NCBI GenBank assembly: GCA_900315205.1
Contig: OMYF01000002.1
Coordinates: 26,981-90,980 of the forward strand
DNA length: 64,000 bases
DNA from: an uncultured Acidaminococcus sp.
GTDB taxonomy: Bacteria; Bacillota; Negativicutes; Acidaminococcales; Acidaminococcaceae
Direction: 5' to 3'
The position numbers were made by a program, and so were the translations under genes. How positions within the stretch are numbered: the stretch's first letter is position 1; every line of letters begins with the position of its first letter. Positions 32,999 through 43,141 of the stretch are shown one piece after another. The notes beneath the pieces were generated by a model that worked only from the letters and a program-made list of their open reading frames with translations, was not told the origin of the DNA and did not search any database.

Positions 32999-35341
32999 AT
33001 GATATGTACGAAAATTCTATCCCATCCTGTTGAACTGACGGATGCCCAGAAAGAACTGGCGGCGGCCCTTGGAGTGCCGCCGCTGGTCATGGCTGTCCTT
33101 GCCGGCAGGAAGCTGACCAATCCCGGGGCCATCAGGACTTTCCTGGAAGGGAAACCGGATCCTTTTTCCGATCCGTTCCTCCTGACTGATATGGACAAGG
33201 CCGTGGAGAGGATCCTCAAAGCTGTGCGCAGTGGAGAAAAGATCACGATTTACGGCGATTATGATGTCGATGGAACCACGGGGAGTTCGCTGCTCTATCT
33301 TTTCCTGTCCGGCCTCGGGGCGCAGGTATCGATTTATATTCCCCGCAGGGACAGCGAAGGATATGGCCTGAACCTTCCGGCCGTCAGGAAGATCGCTGCG
33401 GACGGGACGGCCCTGCTCGTGACTGTCGATACGGGCATCACCGCGGCGGATATTGCTGCAGAGGCCCCAAAGGATCTTGACATCGTCATTACGGACCATC
33501 ATCTGGCGCCGGCTGAACTGCCCCGCGTCTGTGCTGTCGTAAATCCAAACAGGGAGGGCGATGCCTATCCCTGCAAGGCGATTTGCGGCGCCGGTGTGGC
33601 CCTTAAGCTGTGTCAGGCCATTTATAAGGTGCTCCATCCGGATGCTCCGTACTGGCATGAATATATCGAGCTGGCTGCTGTTGCGACCGTCGCCGATGTG
33701 GTCCCCCTTGTCGGGGAGAACCGCGAAATTGTCCGTATCGGCCTTGCCAGACTGCCTCACACGAATCTTCCGGGACTGCGGGCCCTGCTGCAGTCGTGTC
33801 TTGCGAAGAATGCCCGTGTGACGAGCGAAACCATCGGTTTCGGCATCGGGCCCCGGATCAACGCGGCGGGAAGGCTTGGCGACGCTATGGACGCGGTCAG
33901 GCTGATCCTGGCCCGGGATCCTGATCAGGCAGCTGATATGGCCCGTTTCCTCAATGAAGAAAACGCCAGACGGCAGGATCTCAGCCAGCAGATCTTTGAG
34001 GAAGCTGAAGATATGCTGGCCCGGGATGGACAGCCGGAATGGGGCATCGTGCTTGCCAAAGAGAACTGGCACCCCGGTGTCATCGGAATCGTGGCCTCGC
34101 GGCTTACGGAAAAATACCATGTGCCGTCCATCCTGCTCAGCCTGAAGGACGGAGAGGCCCATGGCTCGTGCCGCAGCATTCCGCCGGTCCATCTGTACCA
34201 TGCACTGGAAACCTGCCGGAGCTGCCTCGTCCAGTTCGGCGGTCATGCCCAGGCCGCGGGACTTACCATAAAGGAAGCAGAGATCCCGGCTTTCCGGAAG
34301 GCTTTTGCAGAGACTGTGGCGGAGATGCTGGGCCATGTGCCCTACGAACCAGTCGTGGTTCCCGATTATGTCCTGGGCAGCGGCGAACAGCTCACCGTAA
34401 AGGATGTGGAAGCCCTGGACCGCCTAGCTCCCTTTGGCTGCGGCAATGAGGCACCTGTCCTGGGGTTCCGGGACAGCATCATCGGACGGGTCAGTACGAT
34501 GGGCAAGGAAAAGAACCATCTGCGCCTCGATCTGGCCCATGCCGGACAGGAGTTCAAGGGCATCGTCTGGAAGGAAGGAGCCTCGAGTCCTTATTTTTAC
34601 AGCGGTGAGAAGGCGGACATCGCTTTTGCTCCGCGCCTCAATACCTTCCGTGGATTGACAAGTGTCGATCTGGAACTGAAAGCGGTCGAAACGCAGCATA
34701 CCATCGTGGACTGGCGGTACTCTTCCAAAAACAGAGAGACACTTTTAAAAAACATTTTACAAAAAGACAAAAAAACTGTAACATATATAAGTGGCGAAGA
34801 GAATGGAATGGCGGGGAAAATCCCCGGCATCGTACGGAAATACGGTGACCCCCTTCCCGAAGGTACCCGGACTGTGGTATTCTATGATGCCGGGGCCGCG
34901 GAAGTCCTCGATCCGGAAACTTTTCCGCTGACCAGTTCTCAGCGCGCGGTCCTCTATCTGGTGTTCAACCGGGATGAAATGGTGATGCGCCAGGAAGAGC
35001 TCCGGAGACGGTTCCCGGACCTTGCCGGTATGCGCAGCTGCTACATCCATATCAGGAAGCTGCTGGCGCAGGGAGCGGCAGAAGAGGACGCGGTACTGGG
35101 ACAGTGTTCCCGTGAAGGCTATCTGATTTCACGGGATGTGCTTGACATCTTTGAAAGACTGGGACTTTTTATCCGTAAAGGAAAGGATATTTATTTGGGT
35201 TCGCAGGAAAAAATCGACATGCAGCATGATGCCGGCTTTGCCGCGCTGCAGGAAAAACGCAGCCGTGCCATGCAGGGACTGAACCGTCTGTGGCATATTT
35301 CGGCCGGAGAGATTGCGGACATCTGGGGCCAGAGGAGGTGA
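32999..35341 (+). CDS. recJ: Single-stranded-DNA exonuclease RecJ
   Basis: 780 residues, similar to the long Firmicute form (Bacillus RecJ ~786) rather than the 577 of E. coli. DHH-family metal motifs: YGDYDVDGT near 84, VTDTG-like VTVDTGIT, and ITDHHLAP near 163. The DHHA1 motif GGHAQAAG follows near 415, then an OB-like region and a C-terminal extension of ~200 residues typical of this group. Degrades single strands 5' to 3' in recombination and mismatch repair. Start at ATG 32999 with GGAGAAGTAAG upstream; only four bases separate its stop from relA. Confidence 0.95.
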   Translation: MICTKILSHPVELTDAQKELAAALGVPPLVMAVLAGRKLTNPGAIRTFLEGKPDPFSDPFLLTDMDKAVERILKAVRSGEKITIYGDYDVDGTTGSSLLYLFLSGLGAQVSIYIPRRDSEGYGLNLPAVRKIAADGTALLVTVDTGITAADIAAEAPKDLDIVITDHHLAPAELPRVCAVVNPNREGDAYPCKAICGAGVALKLCQAIYKVLHPDAPYWHEYIELAAVATVADVVPLVGENREIVRIGLARLPHTNLPGLRALLQSCLAKNARVTSETIGFGIGPRINAAGRLGDAMDAVRLILARDPDQAADMARFLNEENARRQDLSQQIFEEAEDMLARDGQPEWGIVLAKENWHPGVIGIVASRLTEKYHVPSILLSLKDGEAHGSCRSIPPVHLYHALETCRSCLVQFGGHAQAAGLTIKEAEIPAFRKAFAETVAEMLGHVPYEPVVVPDYVLGSGEQLTVKDVEALDRLAPFGCGNEAPVLGFRDSIIGRVSTMGKEKNHLRLDLAHAGQEFKGIVWKEGASSPYFYSGEKADIAFAPRLNTFRGLTSVDLELKAVETQHTIVDWRYSSKNRETLLKNILQKDKKTVTYISGEENGMAGKIPGIVRKYGDPLPEGTRTVVFYDAGAAEVLDPETFPLTSSQRAVLYLVFNRDEMVMRQEELRRRFPDLAGMRSCYIHIRKLLAQGAAEEDAVLGQCSREGYLISRDVLDIFERLGLFIRKGKDIYLGSQEKIDMQHDAGFAALQEKRSRAMQGLNRLWHISAGEIADIWGQRR

Positions 35342-35345
35342 GACG

Positions 35346-37568
35346 ATGGAACAACTGGATCCTACTCCCATCAGTGCAGAGGAGTTTTATGAAAAAATCA
35401 GCAATTATCTGACACCGCGTCAGGTCGAATTCGTCCGGGAAGCATACAATTTTGCCGCAGAAAAACATGCGGCCCAGAAGCGTGCGTCCGGGGAACCGTA
35501 TATCATCCATCCTCTCGGCGTGGCGACCATCCTGGCCCAGCTGCAGATGGACGACGTGACACTGGCAGCAGCCTTCCTCCACGACGTCGTGGAGGATACG
35601 GATGTGACACTCGACCAGCTGTCCGATATCTTCGGACTGGAGGTCGCCGGACTCGTCGACGGCGTGACGAAACTCGGCAAAATCGAATATATCTCCCGGG
35701 AGGAACAGCAGATCGAGAATTACCGGAAGATGTTCCTGGCCATGGCCAAGGATATCCGTGTCGTCCTGATCAAACTGGCGGACCGGCTGCACAACATGCG
35801 CACCATGAAGTATATGCCGGTCCACAAGCAGAAACGGATTTCCAGTGAAACGCTGGAGATCTATGCCCCGCTGGCCCATCGTCTCGGGATCTATGCCATT
35901 AAATGGGAACTGGAAGATCTCTCTTTCCGGTACCTTGAACCGCAGCATTATTATGAACTCGTGGAAGAAGTCAAGATCAAGCGGCATGAGCGGGAAGCCA
36001 TGGTGCAGGAAGCCATGGATGAACTCCGCCATCTGTGCAGTGATGCAGGGATCCGCTGTGAGATCCAGGGCCGTCCCAAGAGTTTCTACAGCATCTACAA
36101 GAAGATGCAGCGGGACAACAAGACCATTAACGAAATCTATGACCTGCTGGCAGTCCGTGTCCTTGTGGACAGCGTGAAGGACTGTTACGGCGTCCTGGGC
36201 ATCGTCCACGGCAAGTGGAAACCCATTCCGGGCCGCTTCAAGGATTATATTGCCGTACCCAAGTCGAACGGGTATCAGTCCCTCCACACGACAGTCGTTT
36301 CTTCGAGCGGGTCCCCTCTGGAAATCCAGATCCGCACCTTCGAGATGCACAAGGTTTCTGAATACGGTGTGGCGGCTCACTGGCGTTATAAGGAATCGGG
36401 CGGTTCCAAGATGCCGTCATCGGCGGATAAGAATGTCGATGCCAAGATGGCCTGGCTGCGTCAGCTGCTGGAATGGCACCGCGACATGCGGGATCCCCAG
36501 GAATTCGTCAATACCGTCAAGATGGATGTCTTTTCGGACGAAGTCTTTGTCTTTACGCCGCAGGGGGATGTGGTGGACCTGCCTTTCGGGTCCGTCCCCA
36601 TCGACTTTGCCTACCGCATCCATACGGGCGTGGGCAACAGCTGTGTCGGCGCCAAGGTCAATGGCAAGATCGTACCGCTCGATTACAAATTGAAAAACGG
36701 CGATATCGTGGAGATCATTACGTCCAAGAGCTCGCCCGGACCTTCCCGGGACTGGATCAATATCGTCGGCTCGAGCCAGACCAAGAACAAGATCAAACAG
36801 TTCTTCAAGAAGGAAAGACGGGAAGAAAATATTGTCAACGGCCGGGATATGCTGGAACGTGAATGCCGCCGCCTGGGCTACGATCCGGATGCGATGATGA
36901 CTCCGGACACTCTTAAGGAAGTGGCATCCCGCTGCCATCTCGACGGCAGTGAGGAGAACCTCCTGGCGGCTCTTGGCTACGGCGGGATCATGCTGAACAC
37001 CGTCATGGTCAAGCTTGTCGATATCTACAAGAAGGCCCAGCGCAGGAATACGACGAAAAATCTGTCCGAACTGCTTTCCGAGCTGAAGCCCCGTGTCCTG
37101 AAGACGAACAAGGCAAGCCACGGGATCCTCGTCAAGGGCGAGGACGATATCATGGTCAAGCTGGCCAAGTGCTGCAATCCCATCCCGGGCGATCCGATCA
37201 TCGGTTATATCACGCGGGGCCATGGGGTTTCCGTGCATCGGGCTGACTGCCCCAACGTCCTTGCCAACAAGGAAGATGCGGACCGGATGATCGAAGTGTC
37301 CTGGAATGTGCAGACCGATACGACGTATAAGGTGGTCCTGCGCCTTGCCGCGGTCGATCAGCCCGGTGTCATGGCCAATATCATGACCGTCGCCAGTGAG
37401 AGCAAGGTCAACATCAATTCTCTCAGTGCCCATTCCAATCCGGATAAGACAGCTTTTGTCGATCTGGGACTTGATATCACAAGCCTCGAGCAGTTGAATT
37501 ACATCATCAGCCGGATGCGCCGCATCAAGGGCGTGTACAAAGTGGAACGAAAGATTTCCGGCATGTAA
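35346..37568 (+). CDS. relA: Bifunctional (p)ppGpp synthetase/hydrolase RelA/SpoT
   Basis: 740 residues with the full Rel layout: HD hydrolase domain (HPLGVATIL, FLHDVVEDT with HD at 79-80), synthetase domain (NEIYDLLAVRV near 262), TGS domain (VFTPQGDVVDLP near 400), a zinc/helical region with KCCNPIPGD, and a C-terminal ACT domain (VVLRLAAVDQPGVMANI). HD residues are intact, so it should both make and degrade the alarmone. Start set by GGAGGTGAG. Cotranscribed with recJ and dtd, a common Firmicute order. Confidence 0.97.
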   Translation: MEQLDPTPISAEEFYEKISNYLTPRQVEFVREAYNFAAEKHAAQKRASGEPYIIHPLGVATILAQLQMDDVTLAAAFLHDVVEDTDVTLDQLSDIFGLEVAGLVDGVTKLGKIEYISREEQQIENYRKMFLAMAKDIRVVLIKLADRLHNMRTMKYMPVHKQKRISSETLEIYAPLAHRLGIYAIKWELEDLSFRYLEPQHYYELVEEVKIKRHEREAMVQEAMDELRHLCSDAGIRCEIQGRPKSFYSIYKKMQRDNKTINEIYDLLAVRVLVDSVKDCYGVLGIVHGKWKPIPGRFKDYIAVPKSNGYQSLHTTVVSSSGSPLEIQIRTFEMHKVSEYGVAAHWRYKESGGSKMPSSADKNVDAKMAWLRQLLEWHRDMRDPQEFVNTVKMDVFSDEVFVFTPQGDVVDLPFGSVPIDFAYRIHTGVGNSCVGAKVNGKIVPLDYKLKNGDIVEIITSKSSPGPSRDWINIVGSSQTKNKIKQFFKKERREENIVNGRDMLERECRRLGYDPDAMMTPDTLKEVASRCHLDGSEENLLAALGYGGIMLNTVMVKLVDIYKKAQRRNTTKNLSELLSELKPRVLKTNKASHGILVKGEDDIMVKLAKCCNPIPGDPIIGYITRGHGVSVHRADCPNVLANKEDADRMIEVSWNVQTDTTYKVVLRLAAVDQPGVMANIMTVASESKVNINSLSAHSNPDKTAFVDLGLDITSLEQLNYIISRMRRIKGVYKVERKISGM

Positions 37569-37655
37569 GGCTGCGGCGGCTGCAGTGTGATGGCGGCGGG
37601 GAAGGGGAACTGAGTCTCTGCAGCATCCCTGTCCGTGCTTTCGGGAGGAACGTGG

Positions 37656-38105
37656 ATGAGAGCAGTGGTACAGCGCGTGACGGAAGCTTCCGTCAGCGTG
37701 GATGGAAAAGTAATCAGCGCGGTCGGAGAGGGCCTTATGGTCCTGCTGGGCGTGGAAAACGGGGATACTGTCCAGGATGCCCGTTACCTTGCCGATAAAC
37801 TGACCGGGCTCAGGATTTTTGAAGACGAACAGGATAAAATGAATCTCTCCGTTGCTGACAGGGGCGGAGAGATTCTTATGGTATCGCAGTTCACACTCTG
37901 TGCGGACTGCCGGCACGGGCGGCGTCCTTCGTTTACCGATGCCATGGAGCCCGCCGCAGCAAAAGCTCTGTACGAAACGGCAATGGAATATTGCCGTCAG
38001 AACGGTGTAGTGACAAAACCCGGCCAGTTCCAGGCCCATATGCAGGTCCGTCTTGTCAATGACGGGCCCGTGACGATCGTCCTGGACAGCCGGAAACGGA
38101 TCTGA
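37656..38105 (+). CDS. dtd: D-aminoacyl-tRNA deacylase
   Basis: 149 residues, full length. Starts MRAVVQRVTEASVSVDG, the DTD signature; the catalytic motif SQFTLCADCRHGRRPSF and the GPVTI strand near the end are present. It hydrolyses D-amino acids (and Gly) wrongly attached to tRNA. Follows relA by 87 bases and precedes the metallo-hydrolase, the standard rel-dtd order. GGGAGGAACG before ATG. Confidence 0.96.
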   Translation: MRAVVQRVTEASVSVDGKVISAVGEGLMVLLGVENGDTVQDARYLADKLTGLRIFEDEQDKMNLSVADRGGEILMVSQFTLCADCRHGRRPSFTDAMEPAAAKALYETAMEYCRQNGVVTKPGQFQAHMQVRLVNDGPVTIVLDSRKRI

Positions 38106-38160
38106 AGTGTCTGGACAGCTCAGAAAATCAGACTGGGCAGAAGTAGGAGGAACACAGTAT

Positions 38161-38784
38161 ATGAAAATTTATCGGATCGTCGTAGGACCCATCCAGGAAA
38201 ACTGCTATCTGATCAAAAATGAACAGACCGGCGAAGGCATCATCGTCGATCCCGGTGACGAAGGCGGGCGCATCATGCGCGGCGTCGAACAGGCCGGCAT
38301 CGGCAAGGTCACAGCCATTTTCATCACCCATGGCCACGGCGATCATATTTCCGCTCTTGATGAAGTCAAAAAAGCCACCGGTGCAAAGGTCTATATGAGC
38401 CGCGAGGACGCGCCCATGCTCCGGGTCTGGAACAGCAGCCTTTCCTATTCGACGGACCGCAATAAGAAATTCGATCCGCCCGATGTCTATTTTGAGGACG
38501 GCATGACCGTTACCGAAGCGGGAATGACTTTCCGGATCGCTGCCACACCGGGCCATACGAAGGGCGGCGTCTGCATCATCGGTGACGGCTGTGTCTTTTG
38601 CGGAGATACGGTTTTCCTGGAATCTGTCGGACGGACGGATCTGCCCGGCGGCTCCTATGATGCCATCCTGGAATCCATCCGGACGAAGATCCTGACGCTG
38701 CCTGATGAGTATGTCCTTTATCCCGGTCACGGCCCGGAGACGACTGTGGGATGGGAGAGACGGCGCAATCCGTTCCTGCAGTAA
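38161..38784 (+). CDS. MBL-fold metallo-hydrolase (glyoxalase II-like)
   Basis: 207 residues. Zinc motif THGHGDH (about 59-65), a later TPGHTKGG and GDTVFLESVGR carry the other ligands. The size and motifs fit the short YcbL/GloB-like hydrolases often found after dtd; a hydroxyacylglutathione hydrolase name is common but unproven. Start at MKIYRIVVGP set by AGGAGGAA 12 bases upstream. Confidence 0.88.
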   Translation: MKIYRIVVGPIQENCYLIKNEQTGEGIIVDPGDEGGRIMRGVEQAGIGKVTAIFITHGHGDHISALDEVKKATGAKVYMSREDAPMLRVWNSSLSYSTDRNKKFDPPDVYFEDGMTVTEAGMTFRIAATPGHTKGGVCIIGDGCVFCGDTVFLESVGRTDLPGGSYDAILESIRTKILTLPDEYVLYPGHGPETTVGWERRRNPFLQ

Positions 38785-38798
38785 GAAGGCGATCCATC

Positions 38799-39872
38799 TT
38801 GAATCAGGAAAAGAACCGCAGTTTCTTGTATAAATCGTTTTTTGCCCTGGCTGCTTTTGCCGTATTCTGCATCGTTACGGATTTTCTGCTGCCCGTATTC
38901 ATTTCCATTGCTTTTTCCTTTCTGCTGTATCCGATCGTCCGGCGTCTGGGAAAAATCCAGTTCAAGGGACGGAAATTGCCCGATGTACTGGCTGTACTGC
39001 TGGCGTTCCTGCTGTTCGGGGCTTTCGTGGCTCTGGCAGTCCATGTGCTGATGATCCCTCTCGTCACTCAGATCAATACTCTGACGGCAGCCCTGCCGGG
39101 ACTTGCCGCGGCGGCGTCCGGCACAGTCAATATGTTTTTCGGTCCGGAGGCCCAGAGCCAGCTGCCGCCCAACCTGAAGGCAGTGCTGGAACAGGCTCTT
39201 TCGAGCGGGAGCAGCAATCTGATGGCAGTTGTCCAGAAGATGCTGGCCCAGACCTTCCAGTTTGCCAAGAGCATGATGAGCATGGTCCTCGTCCCGTTCC
39301 TGACTTTTTATTTCCTGAAGGACTGGCGGACCCTGGTGCACATGATCATCCATGTGTTCCCGTACGCAAAGCAGCCCCTTGCTGAAAAGGTGCTCTCGGA
39401 CATCGGCAACATGCTCTGTCTCTATACGGACAACATGATCAAGCTGAGCTTTGTGGCTGCGGGCTGTCTGACCGTGGGCAACTACATCCTGGGCGTCCAG
39501 TATACACTGGTCCTCGGCTTCCTGGCTCTCATTACAGAGATGATCCCGCTTGTGGGATCCGTCGTCGGGACCGTTTCAGCAGTGCTCATCGCGCTGCTGC
39601 AGGAACCTTCCCTGGCTCTTAAAGTCCTTATCCTGTACATCGTTTATTATCAGGTTGATTCCCAGGTCATCATGCCCAATCTGGTAGGAAAAGCCGTAAC
39701 CCTCCATCCGGTGCTGATCATCCTGAGCGTCATCATCGGCGGCAAGCTTGCCAGCGCCGTGGGGCTGCTCTTCGCCGTTCCCGTCCTGGCCGTGATCAAG
39801 ATCCTCTATAACTATTTCTGGCATTATGGAGAGGAACAGCTGCCGGAGGACCGCCAGGGGCAGAAACTGTGA
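38799..39872 (+). CDS. AI-2E family transporter (YdiK/PerM-like permease)
   Basis: 357 residues with about seven to eight helices and the family's long extracellular loop. The C-terminal GxxIP-like motif appears as MIPLVGSVVGTVSA, followed by QVDSQVIMPNLVGK, typical of PF01594. Members export varied compounds or ions; the AI-2 link is historical. I choose TTG 38799 (MNQEKNRSFLYKSFF); the ATG at 38751 would overlap the previous gene by 34 bases without a binding site. Confidence 0.85.
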   Translation: MNQEKNRSFLYKSFFALAAFAVFCIVTDFLLPVFISIAFSFLLYPIVRRLGKIQFKGRKLPDVLAVLLAFLLFGAFVALAVHVLMIPLVTQINTLTAALPGLAAAASGTVNMFFGPEAQSQLPPNLKAVLEQALSSGSSNLMAVVQKMLAQTFQFAKSMMSMVLVPFLTFYFLKDWRTLVHMIIHVFPYAKQPLAEKVLSDIGNMLCLYTDNMIKLSFVAAGCLTVGNYILGVQYTLVLGFLALITEMIPLVGSVVGTVSAVLIALLQEPSLALKVLILYIVYYQVDSQVIMPNLVGKAVTLHPVLIILSVIIGGKLASAVGLLFAVPVLAVIKILYNYFWHYGEEQLPEDRQGQKL

Positions 39873-40029
39873 AATCTGCTGTGCGGCAGTCCCTGACTTT
39901 TCACCGGACTGCTGCTGCATGCTCCGGAGACGTCCTTTTTGTTTGAATTCGTCGTTCTACATTGAAAAGTACTTGAAGTCTGTGGTAAACTAAATGAATG
40001 TGGAAAGATTCAAGAACGGAGGGATTTTT

Positions 40030-41292
40030 ATGTTAACTGTGGCACCACGTGGGACGAAAGACATTCTGCCCGGCATGATCAATGGCTGGCGCTACGTTGA
40101 GAATGTAATGCGGGAAGTGTGCCGTGAATTTAACTATCAGGAGATCCGTACGCCGATTTTCGAGCATACCGAGCTCTTCCAGAGAGGGATCGGTGATGGC
40201 ACGGATGTCGTGGACAAGGAAATGTACACGTTCAATGACCGCAGCGGCCGGAGCGTTACCCTGCGTCCGGAAAATACAGCTTCCGTAGTCCGTTCTTTCG
40301 TAGAGAATAAATTGTATGCAGAACCCATGCCGCTGAAGGTCTATTATATGGGACCCATGTTCCGGTATGACCGTCCGCAGGCCGGGCGGATGAGACAGTT
40401 CCATCAGTTCGGTGCCGAAGCGATCGGCAGCGAATCTCCGGTGGTCGATGCCGAGACGATCCTGCTTGCTGTGACCGTACTGAAACGTCTGGGACTGAAG
40501 GAACTGAAACTGAAGATCAATTCCGTGGGCTGCCCGAACTGCCGTCCGCAGCACAGAAAGCTTCTGCAGGACTATTTCCGTCCGCACCTGGCCGAACTGT
40601 GTGAGGACTGCCAGAGCCGTTTCGACAGGAGCCCGCTGCGCATCCTGGACTGCAAGGTGGATCATGACAAGCCGTTCATGGCAGGGGCACCGAAAATTAC
40701 AGATTCCCTGTGCGACGAATGCCACGATCATTTCGAGACAGTGAAGAAACTGCTGGATGAAGCCAGCGTCGAATATGAAGTCGACAGCACGCTCGTCCGC
40801 GGCCTTGACTATTATACGAAGACGGCCTATGAAATCCAGTATTCTCCTCTGGGTGCCCAGAGTGCAGTCGGCGGCGGCGGCCGGTACGACGGTCTGGTCG
40901 AGGAACTGGGCGGTCCTTCCACGCCGGGCGTGGGCTTTGCCATGGGCTTTGAACGGATCATCTTGGCACTGGAGAACCAGGGCCTGCTTCCGGAAACCAA
41001 AGACGCTATCGATGTATTTGCCGTCGTCCCCGATGCCGCAGCACAGGCAGATGCTTTCAAGACCGTCATGGCTTTGCGGGATGCCGGTTTCTCCTGCGAT
41101 ATGAACCAGATCGACCGCAGCATGAAAGCCCAGATGAAGCAGGCTGACCGTGACCGGGCCAGATTTGCCCTTATCTTCGGTGAAGATGAGCGGCAGAGAG
41201 GCGCTGTCATGGTAAGAAATATGGCTGACAGCAGCCAGCAGGAAGTAAAACTTTCTGAAGTAGTTTCCTATATCAAAAAGGCAGAGGTGTAA
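40030..41292 (+). CDS. hisS: Histidyl-tRNA synthetase
   Basis: 420 residues, class II synthetase. Starts LTVAPRGTKDILPG. Motif 2 contains GPMFRYDRPQAGRMRQFHQF; the histidine-specific motif LVRGLDYYTKT and motif 3 GVGFAMGFERI are intact; the C-terminal anticodon domain follows. Start at 40030 set by ACGGAGGG; a promoter TTGAAA-18-TAAACT (39962-39991) lies upstream. No T-box seen in its short leader. Three bases separate it from aspS, the classic hisS-aspS pair. Confidence 0.97.
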   Translation: MLTVAPRGTKDILPGMINGWRYVENVMREVCREFNYQEIRTPIFEHTELFQRGIGDGTDVVDKEMYTFNDRSGRSVTLRPENTASVVRSFVENKLYAEPMPLKVYYMGPMFRYDRPQAGRMRQFHQFGAEAIGSESPVVDAETILLAVTVLKRLGLKELKLKINSVGCPNCRPQHRKLLQDYFRPHLAELCEDCQSRFDRSPLRILDCKVDHDKPFMAGAPKITDSLCDECHDHFETVKKLLDEASVEYEVDSTLVRGLDYYTKTAYEIQYSPLGAQSAVGGGGRYDGLVEELGGPSTPGVGFAMGFERIILALENQGLLPETKDAIDVFAVVPDAAAQADAFKTVMALRDAGFSCDMNQIDRSMKAQMKQADRDRARFALIFGEDERQRGAVMVRNMADSSQQEVKLSEVVSYIKKAEV

Positions 41293-41295
41293 AAC

Positions 41296-43083
41296 ATGAG
41301 TTTTAAGCGCAGTCATCACTGTGGTGACCTGAGAAAAGAGGATTCCGGCAAAGAGGTAACGCTCTGCGGCTGGGTCAGCAAACGACGTGACCACGGTGGC
41401 ATTATCTTCATTGATTTACGGGATCGTCACGGGATTGTACAGGTCGTAATCGACCCGGCCCACGATGCAAAGGATTTCCATAAGGCAGAAACTGTACGGA
41501 GCGAATATTGCCTGCAGGTGACCGGCTTTGTCCGGGACCGTTCCGCAGAAACGATCAATCCGAACCTTCCGACCGGTGAAATCGAAGTCGTGGCGAAGGA
41601 ACTGAATATCCTGAATCCCTCCAAGACGCCTCCTTTCTATATCCAGGACGGCGTGGATGTGGACGAGAACGTAAGACTGCGTTACCGCTATCTGGATCTG
41701 CGCAGACCGGAAATGCAGAAGAACCTGATCCTGCGCCACAAGGTCTGCAAGGCTGTCCGGGACTTCCTCGATGACCGTGATTTCCTTGAAATCGAGACGC
41801 CCGACCTGTGCAAGAGCACGCCGGAAGGTGCCCGTGACTACCTCGTCCCGAGCCGTGTCAACCCCGGCAAGTTCTATGCACTGCCTCAGTCCCCTCAGCT
41901 CTTTAAACAGCTTCTGATGATTGCCGGCATGGAAAGATATTTCCAGATCGCCCGCTGCTTCCGCGATGAAGATCTGCGCGCTGACCGGCAGCCTGAATTC
42001 ACACAGCTGGATATGGAAATGTCCTTTATCGATGAGGACGACATCATGACGCTGACGGAGAATCTGATTGCCTACGTATTCCAGAAGACCCTCGGCGTGG
42101 AGCTGAAAGTTCCTTTCGGCCGCATGACCTGGGATGATGCCATGGACAAGTACGGCAGCGACAAACCGGATCTCCGTTTCGACATGCAGCTTGTCAACAT
42201 GAATGATGCCCTTCAGGGGACCCAGTTCAAGGTATTCAAGGATATCATTGAAAAGGGCGGCCTGGTCAAGGCCATCAATGTCAAGGGCTACAGCACCATT
42301 CCGCGCCGCGAACTGGATGGGCTGGTTGATTTCGTCGGGATTTACGGAGCCAAAGGGCTTGCCTGGATCATCTATAACGAAGATGGTTCCATCAAGTCCC
42401 CGATTGCCAAATTCTTCAGCGAAGAAGAACTGAAACGCATCCTGGCTGTGGGCAAAGCCGAACCGGGTGACGTCCTGCTCTTTGTGGCCGACCGCAAGCC
42501 CCTCGTCGTGGCTGCTGCACTCGGTGCGCTCCGCATCGAAATGGCCAAGAGACGCGGTCTTATCGATCCGGACAAGCTCTGCTTCACCTGGGTCGTCAAG
42601 TTCCCCATGTTCGAATACAGCGAGGAAGAACACCGCTATGTGGCCATGCACCATCCGTTTACTTCACCCTGTGATGAGGATGTGGACAAACTCCTGACGG
42701 ATCCGGCCCACGTCTATGCCAAGGCATATGATATGGTGCTGAACGGCGTGGAAATCGGCGGCGGCAGTATCCGTATCCATGACCGCGACGTCCAGAAGAA
42801 AGTCTTTGAAGCCATCGGCCTGACGGATGAACAGGCAAAGGAAAAATTCGGCTTCCTGATGACGGCTTTCGAATACGGCGCACCTCCCCACGGGGGACTC
42901 GCCTTCGGTCTCGACCGTCTGGTCATGCTGATGGCCAAGCGTCCGTCCATCCGTGATGTCATTGCCTTCCCGAAGACCCAGAGCGCTATGGATCTGATGA
43001 GCCAGGCTCCTAACTTCGTCGATGACAAACAGATGCGCGAACTGCATATCCGCAGCACTGTCCTGAAAAAAGAAGAAAAGTGA
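41296..43083 (+). CDS. aspS: Aspartyl-tRNA synthetase
   Basis: 595 residues, bacterial type with anticodon OB-fold (GWVSKRRDHGG), catalytic core (motif 2 FRDEDLRADRQPEFTQLD), a GAD insertion domain (about 280-420) and motif 3 GLAFGLDRLVMLM. Whether it is discriminating (Asp only) or also charges tRNA-Asn is not decided here. Cotranscribed with hisS and followed by a strong terminator. Confidence 0.97.
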   Translation: MSFKRSHHCGDLRKEDSGKEVTLCGWVSKRRDHGGIIFIDLRDRHGIVQVVIDPAHDAKDFHKAETVRSEYCLQVTGFVRDRSAETINPNLPTGEIEVVAKELNILNPSKTPPFYIQDGVDVDENVRLRYRYLDLRRPEMQKNLILRHKVCKAVRDFLDDRDFLEIETPDLCKSTPEGARDYLVPSRVNPGKFYALPQSPQLFKQLLMIAGMERYFQIARCFRDEDLRADRQPEFTQLDMEMSFIDEDDIMTLTENLIAYVFQKTLGVELKVPFGRMTWDDAMDKYGSDKPDLRFDMQLVNMNDALQGTQFKVFKDIIEKGGLVKAINVKGYSTIPRRELDGLVDFVGIYGAKGLAWIIYNEDGSIKSPIAKFFSEEELKRILAVGKAEPGDVLLFVADRKPLVVAAALGALRIEMAKRRGLIDPDKLCFTWVVKFPMFEYSEEEHRYVAMHHPFTSPCDEDVDKLLTDPAHVYAKAYDMVLNGVEIGGGSIRIHDRDVQKKVFEAIGLTDEQAKEKFGFLMTAFEYGAPPHGGLAFGLDRLVMLMAKRPSIRDVIAFPKTQSAMDLMSQAPNFVDDKQMRELHIRSTVLKKEEK

Positions 43084-43098
43084 TCCTGCAGTACACAA

Positions 43099-43136
43099 AG
43101 GGGCTGCCGCAAAATGCGGCAGCCCCTGATTTTTAT
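43099..43136 (+). terminator. Terminator of hisS-aspS
   Basis: AGGGGCTGCCGC (43099-43110) with GCGGCAGCCCCT (43116-43127), 12 perfect pairs, loop AAAAT, then GATTTTT. Confidence 0.92.
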
Positions 43137-43141
43137 GGTTT

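Noticed and set aside
37569..37655. Possible promoter break between relA and dtd
   Set aside because: No -10/-35 pair of quality; spacing fits cotranscription.
36417..38039. 540-codon minus-strand open frame opposite relA and dtd
   Set aside because: Spans two clear genes on the other strand and has no protein-like motifs.
39873..40029. T-box before hisS-aspS
   Set aside because: Gap is only 157 bases and lacks the GGGTGG-ACC core and AGTAGG linker.
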